Made by a program: the position numbers and the translations under genes. Below, one piece after another: positions 9,376-18,053 of a stretch of DNA of 64,000 nt; positions within the stretch are counted from its first letter, which is position 1; each line of letters starts with the position of its first letter. Source of the stretch: Actinotignum schaalii (lineage in GTDB: Bacteria; Actinomycetota; Actinomycetes; Actinomycetales; Actinomycetaceae); contig NZ_JARBHJ010000003.1 of NCBI RefSeq assembly GCF_028864145.1, positions 1 to 64,000 of the forward strand, written 5' to 3'. The notes beneath the pieces were generated by a model. That model worked only from the letters and a program-made list of their open reading frames with translations. It searched no databases and was not told the origin of the DNA.

Positions 9376-9401
9376 TAGCACTCGAAGGTATAGAGTGCTG
9401 A
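9375..9401 (+). promoter_or_regulatory. CIRCE operator (HrcA binding site)
   Basis: TTAGCACTC, nine bases, GAGTGCTGA: the classical CIRCE inverted repeat with a single departure (G for A in the second arm). It lies about 65 nt before the hrcA start and next to a TAGAAT -10, so HrcA very likely represses its own gene and the dnaJ that follows, with release on heat shock or protein-folding stress. Confidence 0.93.
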
Positions 9402-9465
9402 GTGGGGCTCGGGGTAAGGCTACGGGCAACGCCGCGGTTCCACGGCACAGGGAGGAAGGATACAG

Positions 9466-10485
9466 GTGGCGGCAGAAGATCGGCGCGGGCGCGTTCTTGA
9501 GGCGATTGTGCGCGATTACGTCACCACCCGCGAACCGGTGGGGTCCAAGGCTCTCGTGGAACGCTACGCTCTGGGAGTTTCCCCGGCCACCGTCCGCAAT
9601 GATATGGCGGTCCTGGAAGAAGCTGGGCTGCTCACCCATCCGCATACCTCGGCCGGGCGCATCCCTACCGATGCTGGCTACCGGGCTTTCGTGGACTCCC
9701 TCACCACCGTCAAACCGCTCTCCCGGGCAGAACGGCGCGCTATTAGCCAAATCCTGGATGCCGCTGTGGATCTTGATGATGTGCTGGATCGCGCCGCGCG
9801 CTTGCTGTCCCACCTCACCCAGCAGGTCGCGGTTATCCAATACCCGGCCCTGGATAAAGCTCTTTTGCGCCACCTGGAACTTATTTGGCTCGGCGCTACC
9901 CGCATTCTCCTCGTGGTTATTACCAGCGCGGGGCGGGTAGAGCAGCGCGTTATTGCGGTGCCTGCACACCTGGAGGGCCTGGATGTGGATGCGGTAAGCC
10001 GGGAGGTGACCGCCCGCTGTAACGGTCAGCCGCTCACCACCGCAGTTGGAGTGCTCGCGGAGATCGCCGAGCGGAGTGAACCGGAAGTCTCCGCAGCTCT
10101 GCGTGATATTGCGGCGGCGCTCACCACCGCGGTGCATACCGGCGCGGAGGATCGCCTCACCATGGCCGGAACCGCCAATCTTTCCCGCCATTCGGTGGAT
10201 TTCCTCCACTCGATTTCCCCGGTGCTGGATGCCCTGGAAGAACAGGTAGTGCTCTTGCGCCTCCTCGCCGCGATGGAAACTGATGTGGCAGTATCCATCG
10301 GAGTGGAAAATGACCATGAAAACCTGAGCGAAACGTCGGTGGTTTCCTCAAGTTACGAAGTAGCCGGGCATGAAGTGGCCCGGGTGGGCGTGGTTGGTCC
10401 TACCCGGATGGACTATCCCGGGAATATCGCGGCGGTGCGCGCCGTTGCTCACTATCTATCCGGTATTCTATCCGGGCAGTCATAA
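9466..10485 (+). CDS. hrcA: Heat-inducible transcription repressor HrcA
   Basis: HrcA represses class I heat-shock genes by binding CIRCE and is kept active by GroEL. The 339-residue product has an N-terminal winged-helix region with VRDYVTTREPVGSKAL and VSPATVRNDMAVLEEAG (about 10-50) followed by HTSAGRIPTDAGYR, all typical of HrcA, then the GAF-like dimerisation domain. GTG start with GGAGGAAGGA about 6 nt upstream. The CIRCE site in front argues for autoregulation. dnaJ follows after a 110-nt gap. Confidence 0.96.
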   Translation: MAAEDRRGRVLEAIVRDYVTTREPVGSKALVERYALGVSPATVRNDMAVLEEAGLLTHPHTSAGRIPTDAGYRAFVDSLTTVKPLSRAERRAISQILDAAVDLDDVLDRAARLLSHLTQQVAVIQYPALDKALLRHLELIWLGATRILLVVITSAGRVEQRVIAVPAHLEGLDVDAVSREVTARCNGQPLTTAVGVLAEIAERSEPEVSAALRDIAAALTTAVHTGAEDRLTMAGTANLSRHSVDFLHSISPVLDALEEQVVLLRLLAAMETDVAVSIGVENDHENLSETSVVSSSYEVAGHEVARVGVVGPTRMDYPGNIAAVRAVAHYLSGILSGQS

Positions 10486-10595
10486 GTGCGGTGGTACCAC
10501 AGCAGCTGGGAGCACGGCCTTTGAACGGGCACTCATCAGCTAGGTAGCACGCCGGGGCGCAGGCGGGCGCAGAACATAACAAAGACGGGAGAAAT

Positions 10596-11708
10596 GTGGC
10601 TGATTTTTACGAAACCCTCGGGGTGGAACGTGATGCGAGCCAGGAGCAAATCCGCAAAGCGTACCTGCGCCTTTCGCGCAAATTACACCCGGATCACGCC
10701 GGTCCGGAAGCCGCTGAACGCTATAAGGAAGTCAATGAAGCGTATACGGTGCTTTCCAACCCGGACTCGCGCCGTCAATATGACCTGGGCGGGCGCGGCG
10801 GGGGAGCCGGAGCCGGCGGTTTTGGTTTCGATATGAACGACATCTTCTCCACCTTCTTCGGGGGAGCGGGTATGCGCGCCGGCGGCCCGACCCCGCGAGG
10901 GGAACGTGGGCGTGATGCACTTCTCGGTTTGAGCATCGAACTCTCCGACGTGGTCTTCGGTGCCCAGCGCCAGATAAGTGACTCTTTCTTCGCTGTATGC
11001 CCTACATGTGCGGGCCGCGGTTGCGCGGCCGGCTCCCAGCCGGTGACCTGCGGGGCCTGCCAAGGCCAGGGGATGGTCCAGCAAGTCACGAATTCTCTCT
11101 TCGGTCAAATGGTGACCCAGGTGCCCTGCCACACTTGCGAAGGCCACGGTACCATCATTGCCGACACCTGCCGTCCCTGCCACGGCACCGGGCGCATTCG
11201 CCAAGAAAAAACCCTCACCGTAGATATCCCGGCTGGCATCGAGAACGGCATGCGCATCCGCCTGCGCGGCCAGGGCGATGCCGGAACCTTCGGCGCCCCG
11301 GCCGGCGATATTTTCGTGGAAATCCGGGTGGAAGAACACCCCATTTTCCAGCGGGTGGGCGATGAACTCCTCGGCGAGGTCCAGGTGCCCATGACTTTCG
11401 CGGCCCTGGGCGGCAACGTCACCATACCCACCCTGGATGGGGACCGGGAGTTGGAGATTCCCGCCGGGACCTCCTCCGGCGTAGTCCTCACCCTCAAAGG
11501 CCTGGGCGTGGCTCGCTTGCGCGGTAAGGGCCGCGGGGATATGCGGATTACAGTCGCGGTGAAAACCCCCACCGACCTGGATGAACGCCAGCGCGAACTG
11601 CTGCGCGAACTGGCCGAACTGCGCGGGGAAAGTGTGCAGGATGCCCAGCTATCCGAGCAGGGCAAATCCTTCTTCGATAAATTGCGCGAAAGGTTGAGTT
11701 CGCTGTGA
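10596..11708 (+). CDS. dnaJ: Chaperone protein DnaJ (HrcA-linked copy)
   Basis: DnaJ stimulates DnaK ATPase and hands it substrates. The 370-residue protein has a J domain with HPD at 31-33, a Gly/Phe-rich linker (65-100), a zinc domain with four CxxC pairs (Cys135/138, 152/155, 178/181, 192/195) and the C-terminal substrate domain. Actinobacteria usually have a second DnaJ with dnaK; this is the copy linked to hrcA, often called DnaJ2. GTG start with GGGAG nearby. Its TGA overlaps the GTG of rsmE. Confidence 0.96.
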   Translation: MADFYETLGVERDASQEQIRKAYLRLSRKLHPDHAGPEAAERYKEVNEAYTVLSNPDSRRQYDLGGRGGGAGAGGFGFDMNDIFSTFFGGAGMRAGGPTPRGERGRDALLGLSIELSDVVFGAQRQISDSFFAVCPTCAGRGCAAGSQPVTCGACQGQGMVQQVTNSLFGQMVTQVPCHTCEGHGTIIADTCRPCHGTGRIRQEKTLTVDIPAGIENGMRIRLRGQGDAGTFGAPAGDIFVEIRVEEHPIFQRVGDELLGEVQVPMTFAALGGNVTIPTLDGDRELEIPAGTSSGVVLTLKGLGVARLRGKGRGDMRITVAVKTPTDLDERQRELLRELAELRGESVQDAQLSEQGKSFFDKLRERLSSL

Positions 11709-12490
11709 CGCTCCCGCTTTTCTTCGCCGACTTCCCCGCCACCCGGCCCGGGGGCGGAGCCGGCGCCTGTCTCCGGGTGGGCCAGGAACTGAGCCTCACC
11801 GGTGAAGAAGCTCGCCACGCCAGCGTGATGCGGATCCGGGTTGGCGAGGAAATCCTGCTCTCCGATGGGGAGGGCCGGCGGGCCCGCTGCACGGTGAGCG
11901 TCGTCGCCAAAAATGATGTGCGCGCCCGTGTTGAAGAAGTGAGCGCGGAGCCGAAACCGGCCGGGCCCATCACCCTGGTGCAGGCCCTCGCGAAGGGCGG
12001 CCGCGACGAACAAGCGGTGGAAACCTGCACCGAATACGGGGTGTGGGATATCGTCCCGTGGGAAGCGGCCCGCTGCGTCGCTTCTTGGAAAAATAAAGAG
12101 GAGAAGGGCCGAGCCCGCTGGCAGGCGACGGCACGCGCCGCGGCGAAACAATCACGGCGCAGCTACATTCCGCGTATCCGTTCTTTAAGCACGACGGCGC
12201 AGCTGCCCCAGGCCCTTACCGGGAACACCGTGTTAATCTGTCATGAGGAAGCCGACGTTACCCTGGCTGAGGCGGTGGCCCGCGGAACGGTGAGCTTCGC
12301 GCAAGTGGCCGGACCCGTGGCCGTGATTATCGGTCCGGAAGGCGGAATCGCGCCGGAAGAGATGGAGTCCTTGCAGGCGGCGGGCGCTATCCCGGTGCTC
12401 CTGGGCGCGCATGTGCTGCGCAGCGCCTCCGCCGGGGCTTACGCCCTGGCAAGTATTGCCACCGTGCGCGCGCTGGGCGCGCTACTATAG
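11705..12490 (+). CDS. rsmE: 16S rRNA (uracil-N3)-methyltransferase RsmE
   Basis: RsmE methylates U1498 of 16S rRNA. The 261-residue product has the N-terminal PUA-like part and a SPOUT knot with IIGPEGGIAPEE near 210-221 and VLRSASAGAYAL near 238-250, the SAM-binding trefoil end. Starts at a GTG that overlaps the dnaJ stop (GTGA), showing translational coupling. phoH begins 6 nt after its stop. The actinobacterial dnaJ-rsmE-phoH order supports the call. Confidence 0.92.
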   Translation: MTLPLFFADFPATRPGGGAGACLRVGQELSLTGEEARHASVMRIRVGEEILLSDGEGRRARCTVSVVAKNDVRARVEEVSAEPKPAGPITLVQALAKGGRDEQAVETCTEYGVWDIVPWEAARCVASWKNKEEKGRARWQATARAAAKQSRRSYIPRIRSLSTTAQLPQALTGNTVLICHEEADVTLAEAVARGTVSFAQVAGPVAVIIGPEGGIAPEEMESLQAAGAIPVLLGAHVLRSASAGAYALASIATVRALGALL

Positions 12491-12496
12491 GACGTA

Positions 12497-13468
12497 ATGA
12501 CGCACACAGAACACAGCCAGCGCACCATTGTTGTGCCGGACCGAGTTTCCATGATTCAGCTGCTCGGGCATCGTGATGACGTCCTGCGGACCTTGGAAGA
12601 ACGGCTGGCCCCCACCACTATTCACGTGCTTGGCCACCGGATCACCCTGACCGGCTCGGCTGCCGAGCTTGATTTTGCCGAATCACTCATCGGGGAATTA
12701 ATCGACGTCGTCGCCGAAGGTGAAATCCTCACCCGGGACGCAGTCGCCCGCGCAGTTGATATTGCGCGCGCCGGCGTAGCGCATCCCACCACGCTGCTGC
12801 ACACCGATATTTTATCTAACCGCGGCAAAACCATCCGGCCGAAAAGCCTGGGCCAGAAGGCGTACGTGGACGCCATCGACACCCACGATATTACTTTCGG
12901 GATCGGCCCGGCCGGCACCGGGAAAACCTATCTTGCCATGGCCAAAGCGGTGGTGGCTCTCAATGAGGGGCAGGTCAAACGTATTATTTTGACGCGCCCG
13001 GCGGTGGAAGCCGGAGAATCCCTCGGTTTTTTGCCCGGATCCCTCACCGATAAAATCGATCCGTATCTGCGCCCGCTTTACGACGCCATGTATGACATGC
13101 TCGACGTGGATTCCATCCCGAAACTCATGGCCGCGGGCACCATTGAGGTGGCGCCGTTGGCATATATGCGTGGGCGCACCCTCAACGATGCTTTCGTGAT
13201 TTTGGACGAGGCGCAGAACACCACACCCGAACAGATGAAGATGTTCCTCACCCGGCTCGGCTTCAACTCTAAGATGGTGGTGACAGGCGATATCACCCAG
13301 GTTGATCTCGGTGCGAATAAAGTGTCCGGATTGCAGGTGGTGCGTCGGATTCTACGTGATGTTCCGGGGATTCATTTCTCGGAGCTGAGCTCGGCGGACG
13401 TGGTGCGCCACCGCCTGGTTGCCGAAATTATCGATGCTTATGCTCGCTGGGATTCCCGGCAGCGTTAG
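12497..13468 (+). CDS. phoH: PhoH-family ATPase
   Basis: A PhoH-like P-loop ATPase/helicase-like protein of 323 residues, thought to act in RNA metabolism together with YbeY. Walker A GPAGTGKT is at 137-144 and Walker B VILDEAQN near 235-241, followed by VVTGDITQVDL. A KH-like N-terminal part precedes the ATPase core. The gene is next to rsmE and upstream of ybeY, the usual actinobacterial arrangement. No phosphate-starvation box is visible. Confidence 0.92.
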   Translation: MTHTEHSQRTIVVPDRVSMIQLLGHRDDVLRTLEERLAPTTIHVLGHRITLTGSAAELDFAESLIGELIDVVAEGEILTRDAVARAVDIARAGVAHPTTLLHTDILSNRGKTIRPKSLGQKAYVDAIDTHDITFGIGPAGTGKTYLAMAKAVVALNEGQVKRIILTRPAVEAGESLGFLPGSLTDKIDPYLRPLYDAMYDMLDVDSIPKLMAAGTIEVAPLAYMRGRTLNDAFVILDEAQNTTPEQMKMFLTRLGFNSKMVVTGDITQVDLGANKVSGLQVVRRILRDVPGIHFSELSSADVVRHRLVAEIIDAYARWDSRQR

Positions 13469-13565
13469 CGCGGGTGATAGGTGTGAGTAGTGGCGTGCGT
13501 TGCAACTCTAGTAGCGGTAGAACTGTTTCGAGGAAATTTAGGGAACGGTTGTCAGGAAAGACCAC

Positions 13566-14051
13566 ATGATTGAAGTAAATGACGAATCGAGTTTTAGTCC
13601 GGCTGCGGATCTGGAAGAAATATCGGAGCTAGCTACCTACGTCCTCGATAAGATGCGGGTGCATCCCATGGCGGATCTATCTATCGTGCTCCTCGATGAG
13701 GATGCCATGGCGGATCTTCACGTCACGTGGATGGATCTGGAAGGTCCCACCGATGTGATGTCCTTCCCGATGGATGAGGTGCGCCCGGCCCCACCGGGTG
13801 AAGAACCGCGCCCGGGGATGCTCGGCGATATTGCGGTATGCCCGCAGGTCGCCAGCCGCCAGGCCCACGCCATGGGGCACTCCACCGCGGAAGAAATTCT
13901 CCTCCTCGTCACCCACGGGATCTTGCATCTGCTCGGCTACGACCACGCAACCCCGGAAGAAAAAGACACCATGTTTGCTTTGCAACGCCAACTCCTCCTC
14001 GTGTTCCTATCGGAACGCGGGGGAGGCGATCCGCGCCCCACGGAGGTGTAA
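13566..14051 (+). CDS. ybeY: Endoribonuclease YbeY
   Basis: YbeY is a zinc-dependent endoribonuclease for 16S rRNA 3' maturation and ribosome quality control. The 161-residue product carries the H3 zinc motif HGILHLLGYDH with His117, His121 and His127, and PTDVMSFPMD near 61-70, both diagnostic. GGAAAG lies upstream of the ATG. A 97-nt gap separates it from phoH; the CNNM gene follows after 6 nt. Length is normal. Confidence 0.95.
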   Translation: MIEVNDESSFSPAADLEEISELATYVLDKMRVHPMADLSIVLLDEDAMADLHVTWMDLEGPTDVMSFPMDEVRPAPPGEEPRPGMLGDIAVCPQVASRQAHAMGHSTAEEILLLVTHGILHLLGYDHATPEEKDTMFALQRQLLLVFLSERGGGDPRPTEV

Positions 14052-14057
14052 GAAAGG

Positions 14058-15338
14058 ATGGATCACTTACCCGTGGCAGCGGGAACGCTGCCCTCCGCCC
14101 CGTTTTATATCGCCGCAGGCCTGTGCCTTCTGCTTTCCTTGTGGTGCACGGTTGTCGGCGCCGCCCTCGGGCGCATGACCCGCACCGAAGCCGCGGAAAT
14201 GTACGCGCATAAGGAACGCGGTTCGGCACGTGTGGTGGCAATTATGGCTCGCCGCCCAGCCGCCTCCATGGGCATCGCGGTGGTGCGGGCCCTGCTCATG
14301 GCCAGCTACGGAATCTGCTTTACTTTTGCCCTGGGAACGGATGTAGCTGCCTGGTGGCAGATCTTCCCTATTTTCTTCGGCGTGACGGTGCTTGCTCTCC
14401 TCGCTTTTGCTTTCTTCAACCCCCTGAGTTTCGGGGTGGAACGCCACCAGCGGGTACTGCGCAAAGCCACCTGGTGGCTTTCCCCGCTCACCTGGTTGCT
14501 CTCACTACTCATCAGGGAACGCGAATTTTCACCCGAGGAAGCCGAACAACGGCAAGAAGACCAGCTCGCGGTTATGGTGGAACGCGTGGCTGAATCCGAG
14601 GCCTTGGATGATGCCGAACGCGATATCCTGCAATCGCTTTTCGATATGGGGAACACCCTGGTGCGGGAGGTTATGGTCCCGCGTACCGATATGATCGCGG
14701 TGGAGGCGGATGAAACCCTCGACCGCGCCATCTCATTGTTTACTCGCTCCGGATTCTCGCGGGTGCCCGTGTACCGGGAATCCATTGATGACGTTATCGG
14801 GGTGCTCTACCTCAAGGATGTGATCCGGCGGGTGCACCGGCGCCACCAGCACGATGACCTGCGGGTGGCCGATCTGGTACGCGAACCAGTTTTCGTTCCG
14901 GAAACTAAAATTATTGATACCCTCATGCGGGAAATGCAGGCCGATCAGGTTCATATCGCCCTCGTCGTGGATGAATACGGCGGTATCGCCGGACTCGTTA
15001 CCATCGAGGACCTCGTGGAAGAACTTGTGGGAGAAATTTCTGATGAACACGACCGGGCCCTCCCGGCCGTGGAAGAGCTCGAGGCGGGTAGTTTCCGCAT
15101 CCCGGCGCGTATGCCCATCGATGACCTAGGTGACCTCTTCGGAATCGAATTGGAGGACGACGACGTTGATACCGCCGGCGGGCTCTTCGCCAAGAGTATC
15201 GGGCGGGTTCCCATCCGGGGAGCCGAAACCACCGTGGCGGGAATTCACATGGTTGCTGACCGTTTCGAAGGGCGCCGGCGCCGGTTATCGACTATTATCG
15301 TTGCGCGCGAAGAAACCGACGATGATGGTGAGGACTAG
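14058..15338 (+). CDS. CNNM/CorC-type transporter-associated protein (hemolysin family)
   Basis: The 426-residue product has an N-terminal CNNM (DUF21) membrane domain with about three to four hydrophobic segments (residues 10-160), a CBS pair including VPRTDMIAVEADETL and VDEYGGIAGLVTIEDLVEE, and a C-terminal CorC/HlyC domain. Proteins of this family are linked to magnesium or cobalt efflux; the older name hemolysin is misleading. It lies between ybeY and era, its usual place. SD-like GAAAGG precedes the ATG. The acidic tail EETDDDGED is cytoplasmic. Confidence 0.92.
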   Translation: MDHLPVAAGTLPSAPFYIAAGLCLLLSLWCTVVGAALGRMTRTEAAEMYAHKERGSARVVAIMARRPAASMGIAVVRALLMASYGICFTFALGTDVAAWWQIFPIFFGVTVLALLAFAFFNPLSFGVERHQRVLRKATWWLSPLTWLLSLLIREREFSPEEAEQRQEDQLAVMVERVAESEALDDAERDILQSLFDMGNTLVREVMVPRTDMIAVEADETLDRAISLFTRSGFSRVPVYRESIDDVIGVLYLKDVIRRVHRRHQHDDLRVADLVREPVFVPETKIIDTLMREMQADQVHIALVVDEYGGIAGLVTIEDLVEELVGEISDEHDRALPAVEELEAGSFRIPARMPIDDLGDLFGIELEDDDVDTAGGLFAKSIGRVPIRGAETTVAGIHMVADRFEGRRRRLSTIIVAREETDDDGED

Positions 15339-15344
15339 AACACG

Positions 15345-16253
15345 ATGACGGTGGAGAACACAGAATTTCGGGCCGGGTTCGCCTCGGTGGTGGGCCGCCC
15401 GAACGCCGGGAAATCAACCCTCACCAATGCGATGGTGGGCAAGAAGGTAGCGATTACCAGCGCCCGCCCGGAAACCACCCGGCGTATTATTCGCGCCATT
15501 GTGACTCGGGATGCAGGTCAGGTGATTCTGGTTGATACCCCCGGGATGCACCGCCCCCGCACCCTGCTGGGTGAACGCCTGGGTGATATGGTGCGCGATT
15601 CCATCGCCGATGTAGACACCATTGTTATGTGTCTTCCCGCTAATGAAAAACTTGGGCCGGGCGATAAATACCTCCTCGATCTGGCGGTGCGCGCGAAAGT
15701 CCCCATGATCGCCGCGATTACTAAAACTGATCTGGTGAGCCGCGAAGCCCTCGCGGAAAAGATCGCGGCCGTGGCGGCTTTCCACGATTTTGTGGAGATC
15801 GTACCGGTCAGCGCCGCCACGATGGATCAGGTAGAGCTCCTCACCGAGCAGATTATTAAACAGCTTCCCGTCTCCCCGCCGCTATATCCGCTGGATGCCA
15901 TTACCGATGAAACCGAAGAAACCCTTATCGCGGAGCTTATCCGCGAAGCGGGCCTGGAAAAAATGCGCGAAGAACTTCCGCATTCCCTCGCGGTTACCAT
16001 CGATGAAATTATTGAGGACACCGCACCTAACGGCGTCCCGCTGGTGCGCATCCATGCCTCGCTACACGTGGAACGCGATTCCCAAAAAGGGATTGTTATC
16101 GGGCGCGGGGGTGCCCGCCTGCGCCAGATTGGGCGCGATGCCCGCAAAGCCATTAAGGCGCTGCTCGGTACTCCGGTCTATCTCGATTTGCACGTGAAAG
16201 TTTCCAAAGACTGGCAGCGCGACCCGAAAATGCTGGATCGACTCGGGTTCTGA
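15345..16253 (+). CDS. era: GTPase Era
   Basis: Era is an essential GTPase that binds the 3' end of 16S rRNA during 30S assembly. The 302-residue product has the P-loop GRPNAGKST (17-25), switch II DTPGMHRP near 65-72, the G4 motif TKTD near 126-129 and a C-terminal KH domain with GIVIGRGGARLRQIG near 243-257. Length is typical. It starts 6 nt after the CNNM stop and ends 3 nt before the next start, so it is part of the ybeY run. Confidence 0.97.
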   Translation: MTVENTEFRAGFASVVGRPNAGKSTLTNAMVGKKVAITSARPETTRRIIRAIVTRDAGQVILVDTPGMHRPRTLLGERLGDMVRDSIADVDTIVMCLPANEKLGPGDKYLLDLAVRAKVPMIAAITKTDLVSREALAEKIAAVAAFHDFVEIVPVSAATMDQVELLTEQIIKQLPVSPPLYPLDAITDETEETLIAELIREAGLEKMREELPHSLAVTIDEIIEDTAPNGVPLVRIHASLHVERDSQKGIVIGRGGARLRQIGRDARKAIKALLGTPVYLDLHVKVSKDWQRDPKMLDRLGF

Positions 16254-16256
16254 TAC

Positions 16257-17870
16257 GTGCGCCTCACCGATCTTCCCTACACCCCGCCCACCGAGAATCC
16301 GCCGCCGGGGCGCACCCTGGTGCCGGCCAGCGCAATGGACGGCACGGAACATCCAGAACGCAGTGCGCGGCGGGGATGGCGGCGCTGGCTTCCCACCCAT
16401 AAACGTTTCGTCACCTGGCTGATTGTGGTGCTGGCCGCCGGGCTCGTCGGGAGCGCTTTCGGCCCGGGCTGGAATCCGCAACCCATGACCGCGGCGATCG
16501 CTCCGCAAACTTCGGATACTACAATTTTCACCGGGGTTCCCACCGCGCGGCTGGGAACATACGAGGTGGCAAGTAGCACGGTCACCGTTACTTTGCGGGA
16601 TGGCACTCCTATTCCCGCCGTCGTCAAACGCCCGGTGGGTGCGGGACCGGTAGTACCGGGCATGCTTTTTATTCACGGTACCGGTACCTCCTCCGCGCGT
16701 GATTTCGGGCGTGAAACCGAAGCTATTGCTTCCACCGGGATTGTCACGGTGGTTCCGGAAAAACGGGTAGCGAACTACACGACGACGCATCGCGACTACC
16801 TCCAGCTCGCCGCGGATTTCGAGGACGTCTACCGCGAGATGCTCTCCTGGGATGACGTTGATGCGCGCCACTCGGGCCTGTACGCAGTATCCGAAGGCTG
16901 CTTCGTGGCACCAATTGTCGCCACCAGCGCGAGGGCGGTGAATTACGTGGCGCTTATCAGTGCGCCTGTGCTGCCGATCCGCCAGCAGGGGGCCTACGCG
17001 GCCGACGCCTATCTGCGGGAAATTCACGCGCCGGAACGCCTGCGCGCCGCTATTCCGAAACTTATCGGCCAGGATTTCGGTCCTGATACCTTCCGCTATA
17101 TCGATTTTGATGCGGCTCCGTATGAGAAGCGGATGACCATGCCGGTTCTCATGCTCTACGGCACGGCTGATAATTCCATGCCGACCATCCAGGGTCCGCA
17201 GATGATGAGCGAGTACCTGGAAGAGGCCGGAAACAGCGCGCTTACGGTGCGCTATTACAAGGACGCGGATCACGGCCTCCAGATCAACCGCAGGCAGCTG
17301 TCTCGGGCAGCTATGCAGGATACCGCGGATTGGGTTAACGGTTTACCTTTTACGGCGACGGCGCAACCGCGGGTGGCCGGTGACCAACCCCGGCAGGCCT
17401 TCGTGGCACCCACCCTCACGGCCGGCGGATGGTTCACCGCCCAAACGGCGCTCTATATCGCACTGGGTGGTGTGGCCCTTCTCGGACTCAGCATTGTGCT
17501 GGTGGCGGTGTGCTGGATTCCGGTGCGCGGGCATCGACTCTCGAATTTCTCCGGATCGGGGGCAGCTCTCAATCTCGCTTCGCTTTCCGTGGTGGGTGCC
17601 TGGGCGGTCTTCCTCGTGTACCTGGTGGCCGTTGCCCATATCGCGCTCACCTACTCCCATAATCTCCTCATCGTCCAGGGCGGTTTTGCTCTTGTCCACC
17701 TGGCGGCGCTGGGTGCGGCATGGATGCACGTGCGGGCCGCTTTCCGCAGCTGGAAGGCTCGGCCCGGCATGGGGCGCATCGCGCGCGTCACCACACTTCT
17801 CACCCTCTGCGCCCAGGCGGTCCTGCTCCTGAGCTTGGGGTACTGGAACGCCTTCCCGGCGGTACTCTAA
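16257..17870 (+). CDS. Membrane-anchored alpha/beta hydrolase with C-terminal TM domain
   Basis: The 537-residue product has a cytoplasmic N-terminus, one hydrophobic anchor (about 52-68), an extracytoplasmic alpha/beta-hydrolase domain and a C-terminal membrane domain with about four hydrophobic segments (roughly 397-530). The hydrolase part shows FIHGTGTS (138-145), a nucleophile elbow with Ser212 in AVSEGC, Asp305 in YGTADNS and His339 in DADHG, a plausible triad. The substrate is unknown. The elbow is A-x-S-x-G, not G-x-S-x-G. GTG start 3 nt after era suggests coupling to it, but no functional link to Era is known to me. Confidence 0.75.
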   Translation: MRLTDLPYTPPTENPPPGRTLVPASAMDGTEHPERSARRGWRRWLPTHKRFVTWLIVVLAAGLVGSAFGPGWNPQPMTAAIAPQTSDTTIFTGVPTARLGTYEVASSTVTVTLRDGTPIPAVVKRPVGAGPVVPGMLFIHGTGTSSARDFGRETEAIASTGIVTVVPEKRVANYTTTHRDYLQLAADFEDVYREMLSWDDVDARHSGLYAVSEGCFVAPIVATSARAVNYVALISAPVLPIRQQGAYAADAYLREIHAPERLRAAIPKLIGQDFGPDTFRYIDFDAAPYEKRMTMPVLMLYGTADNSMPTIQGPQMMSEYLEEAGNSALTVRYYKDADHGLQINRRQLSRAAMQDTADWVNGLPFTATAQPRVAGDQPRQAFVAPTLTAGGWFTAQTALYIALGGVALLGLSIVLVAVCWIPVRGHRLSNFSGSGAALNLASLSVVGAWAVFLVYLVAVAHIALTYSHNLLIVQGGFALVHLAALGAAWMHVRAAFRSWKARPGMGRIARVTTLLTLCAQAVLLLSLGYWNAFPAVL

Positions 17871-17917
17871 GTCTCACATCTCGGACAAATCTGTGCGTAT
17901 TCAGCTAGTTGAGGGGC

Positions 17918-17923
17918 TAGAGT
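17918..17923 (+). promoter_or_regulatory. -10 element of the leuA leader transcript
   Basis: TAGAGT ends 7 nt before the ATG of the leader peptide, so transcription would begin at or next to that ATG and the leader peptide would be translated from a leaderless mRNA. Confidence 0.5.
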
Positions 17924-17930
17924 TATCGGT

Positions 17931-17996
17931 ATGGGTTTCTCTCGCCTTCTCCTTATGAGCCGCCGCGAGCTTATTCGGCTTCTCGCGGCGGGTTAA
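17931..17996 (+). CDS. leuL: Leucine-rich leader peptide of leuA
   Basis: A 21-codon open frame starting with ATG and ending with TAA, 57 nt before leuA. Six of 21 codons are leucine, in clusters (codons 6-8, 14, 17-18), and five are arginine. Such a frame ahead of leuA is the mark of leucine-dependent attenuation or translational control: ribosome pausing on Leu codons when charged tRNA-Leu is scarce alters downstream RNA folding. The last third of the frame forms the hairpin at 17960-17991. I infer the role; leucine-dependent leader elements before leuA are known in Actinobacteria. Confidence 0.8.
   Translation: MGFSRLLLMSRRELIRLLAAG
17960..17991 (+). promoter_or_regulatory. Leader hairpin of leuA
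   Basis: A perfect 10-bp stem (CCGCCGCGAG at 17960-17969 with CTCGCGGCGG at 17982-17991) around a 12-nt loop that itself contains two Leu codons. It lies inside the leader-peptide frame, so a translating ribosome must open it. No U-run follows, so control may be at translation or through an alternative fold with the 18000-18050 region rather than simple termination. Confidence 0.75.
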
Positions 17997-18053
17997 GCTG
18001 CGCCGTCGTTCTTAAATTTGACCGCCACACAGAGAATAAAAGGTGACCACCCC

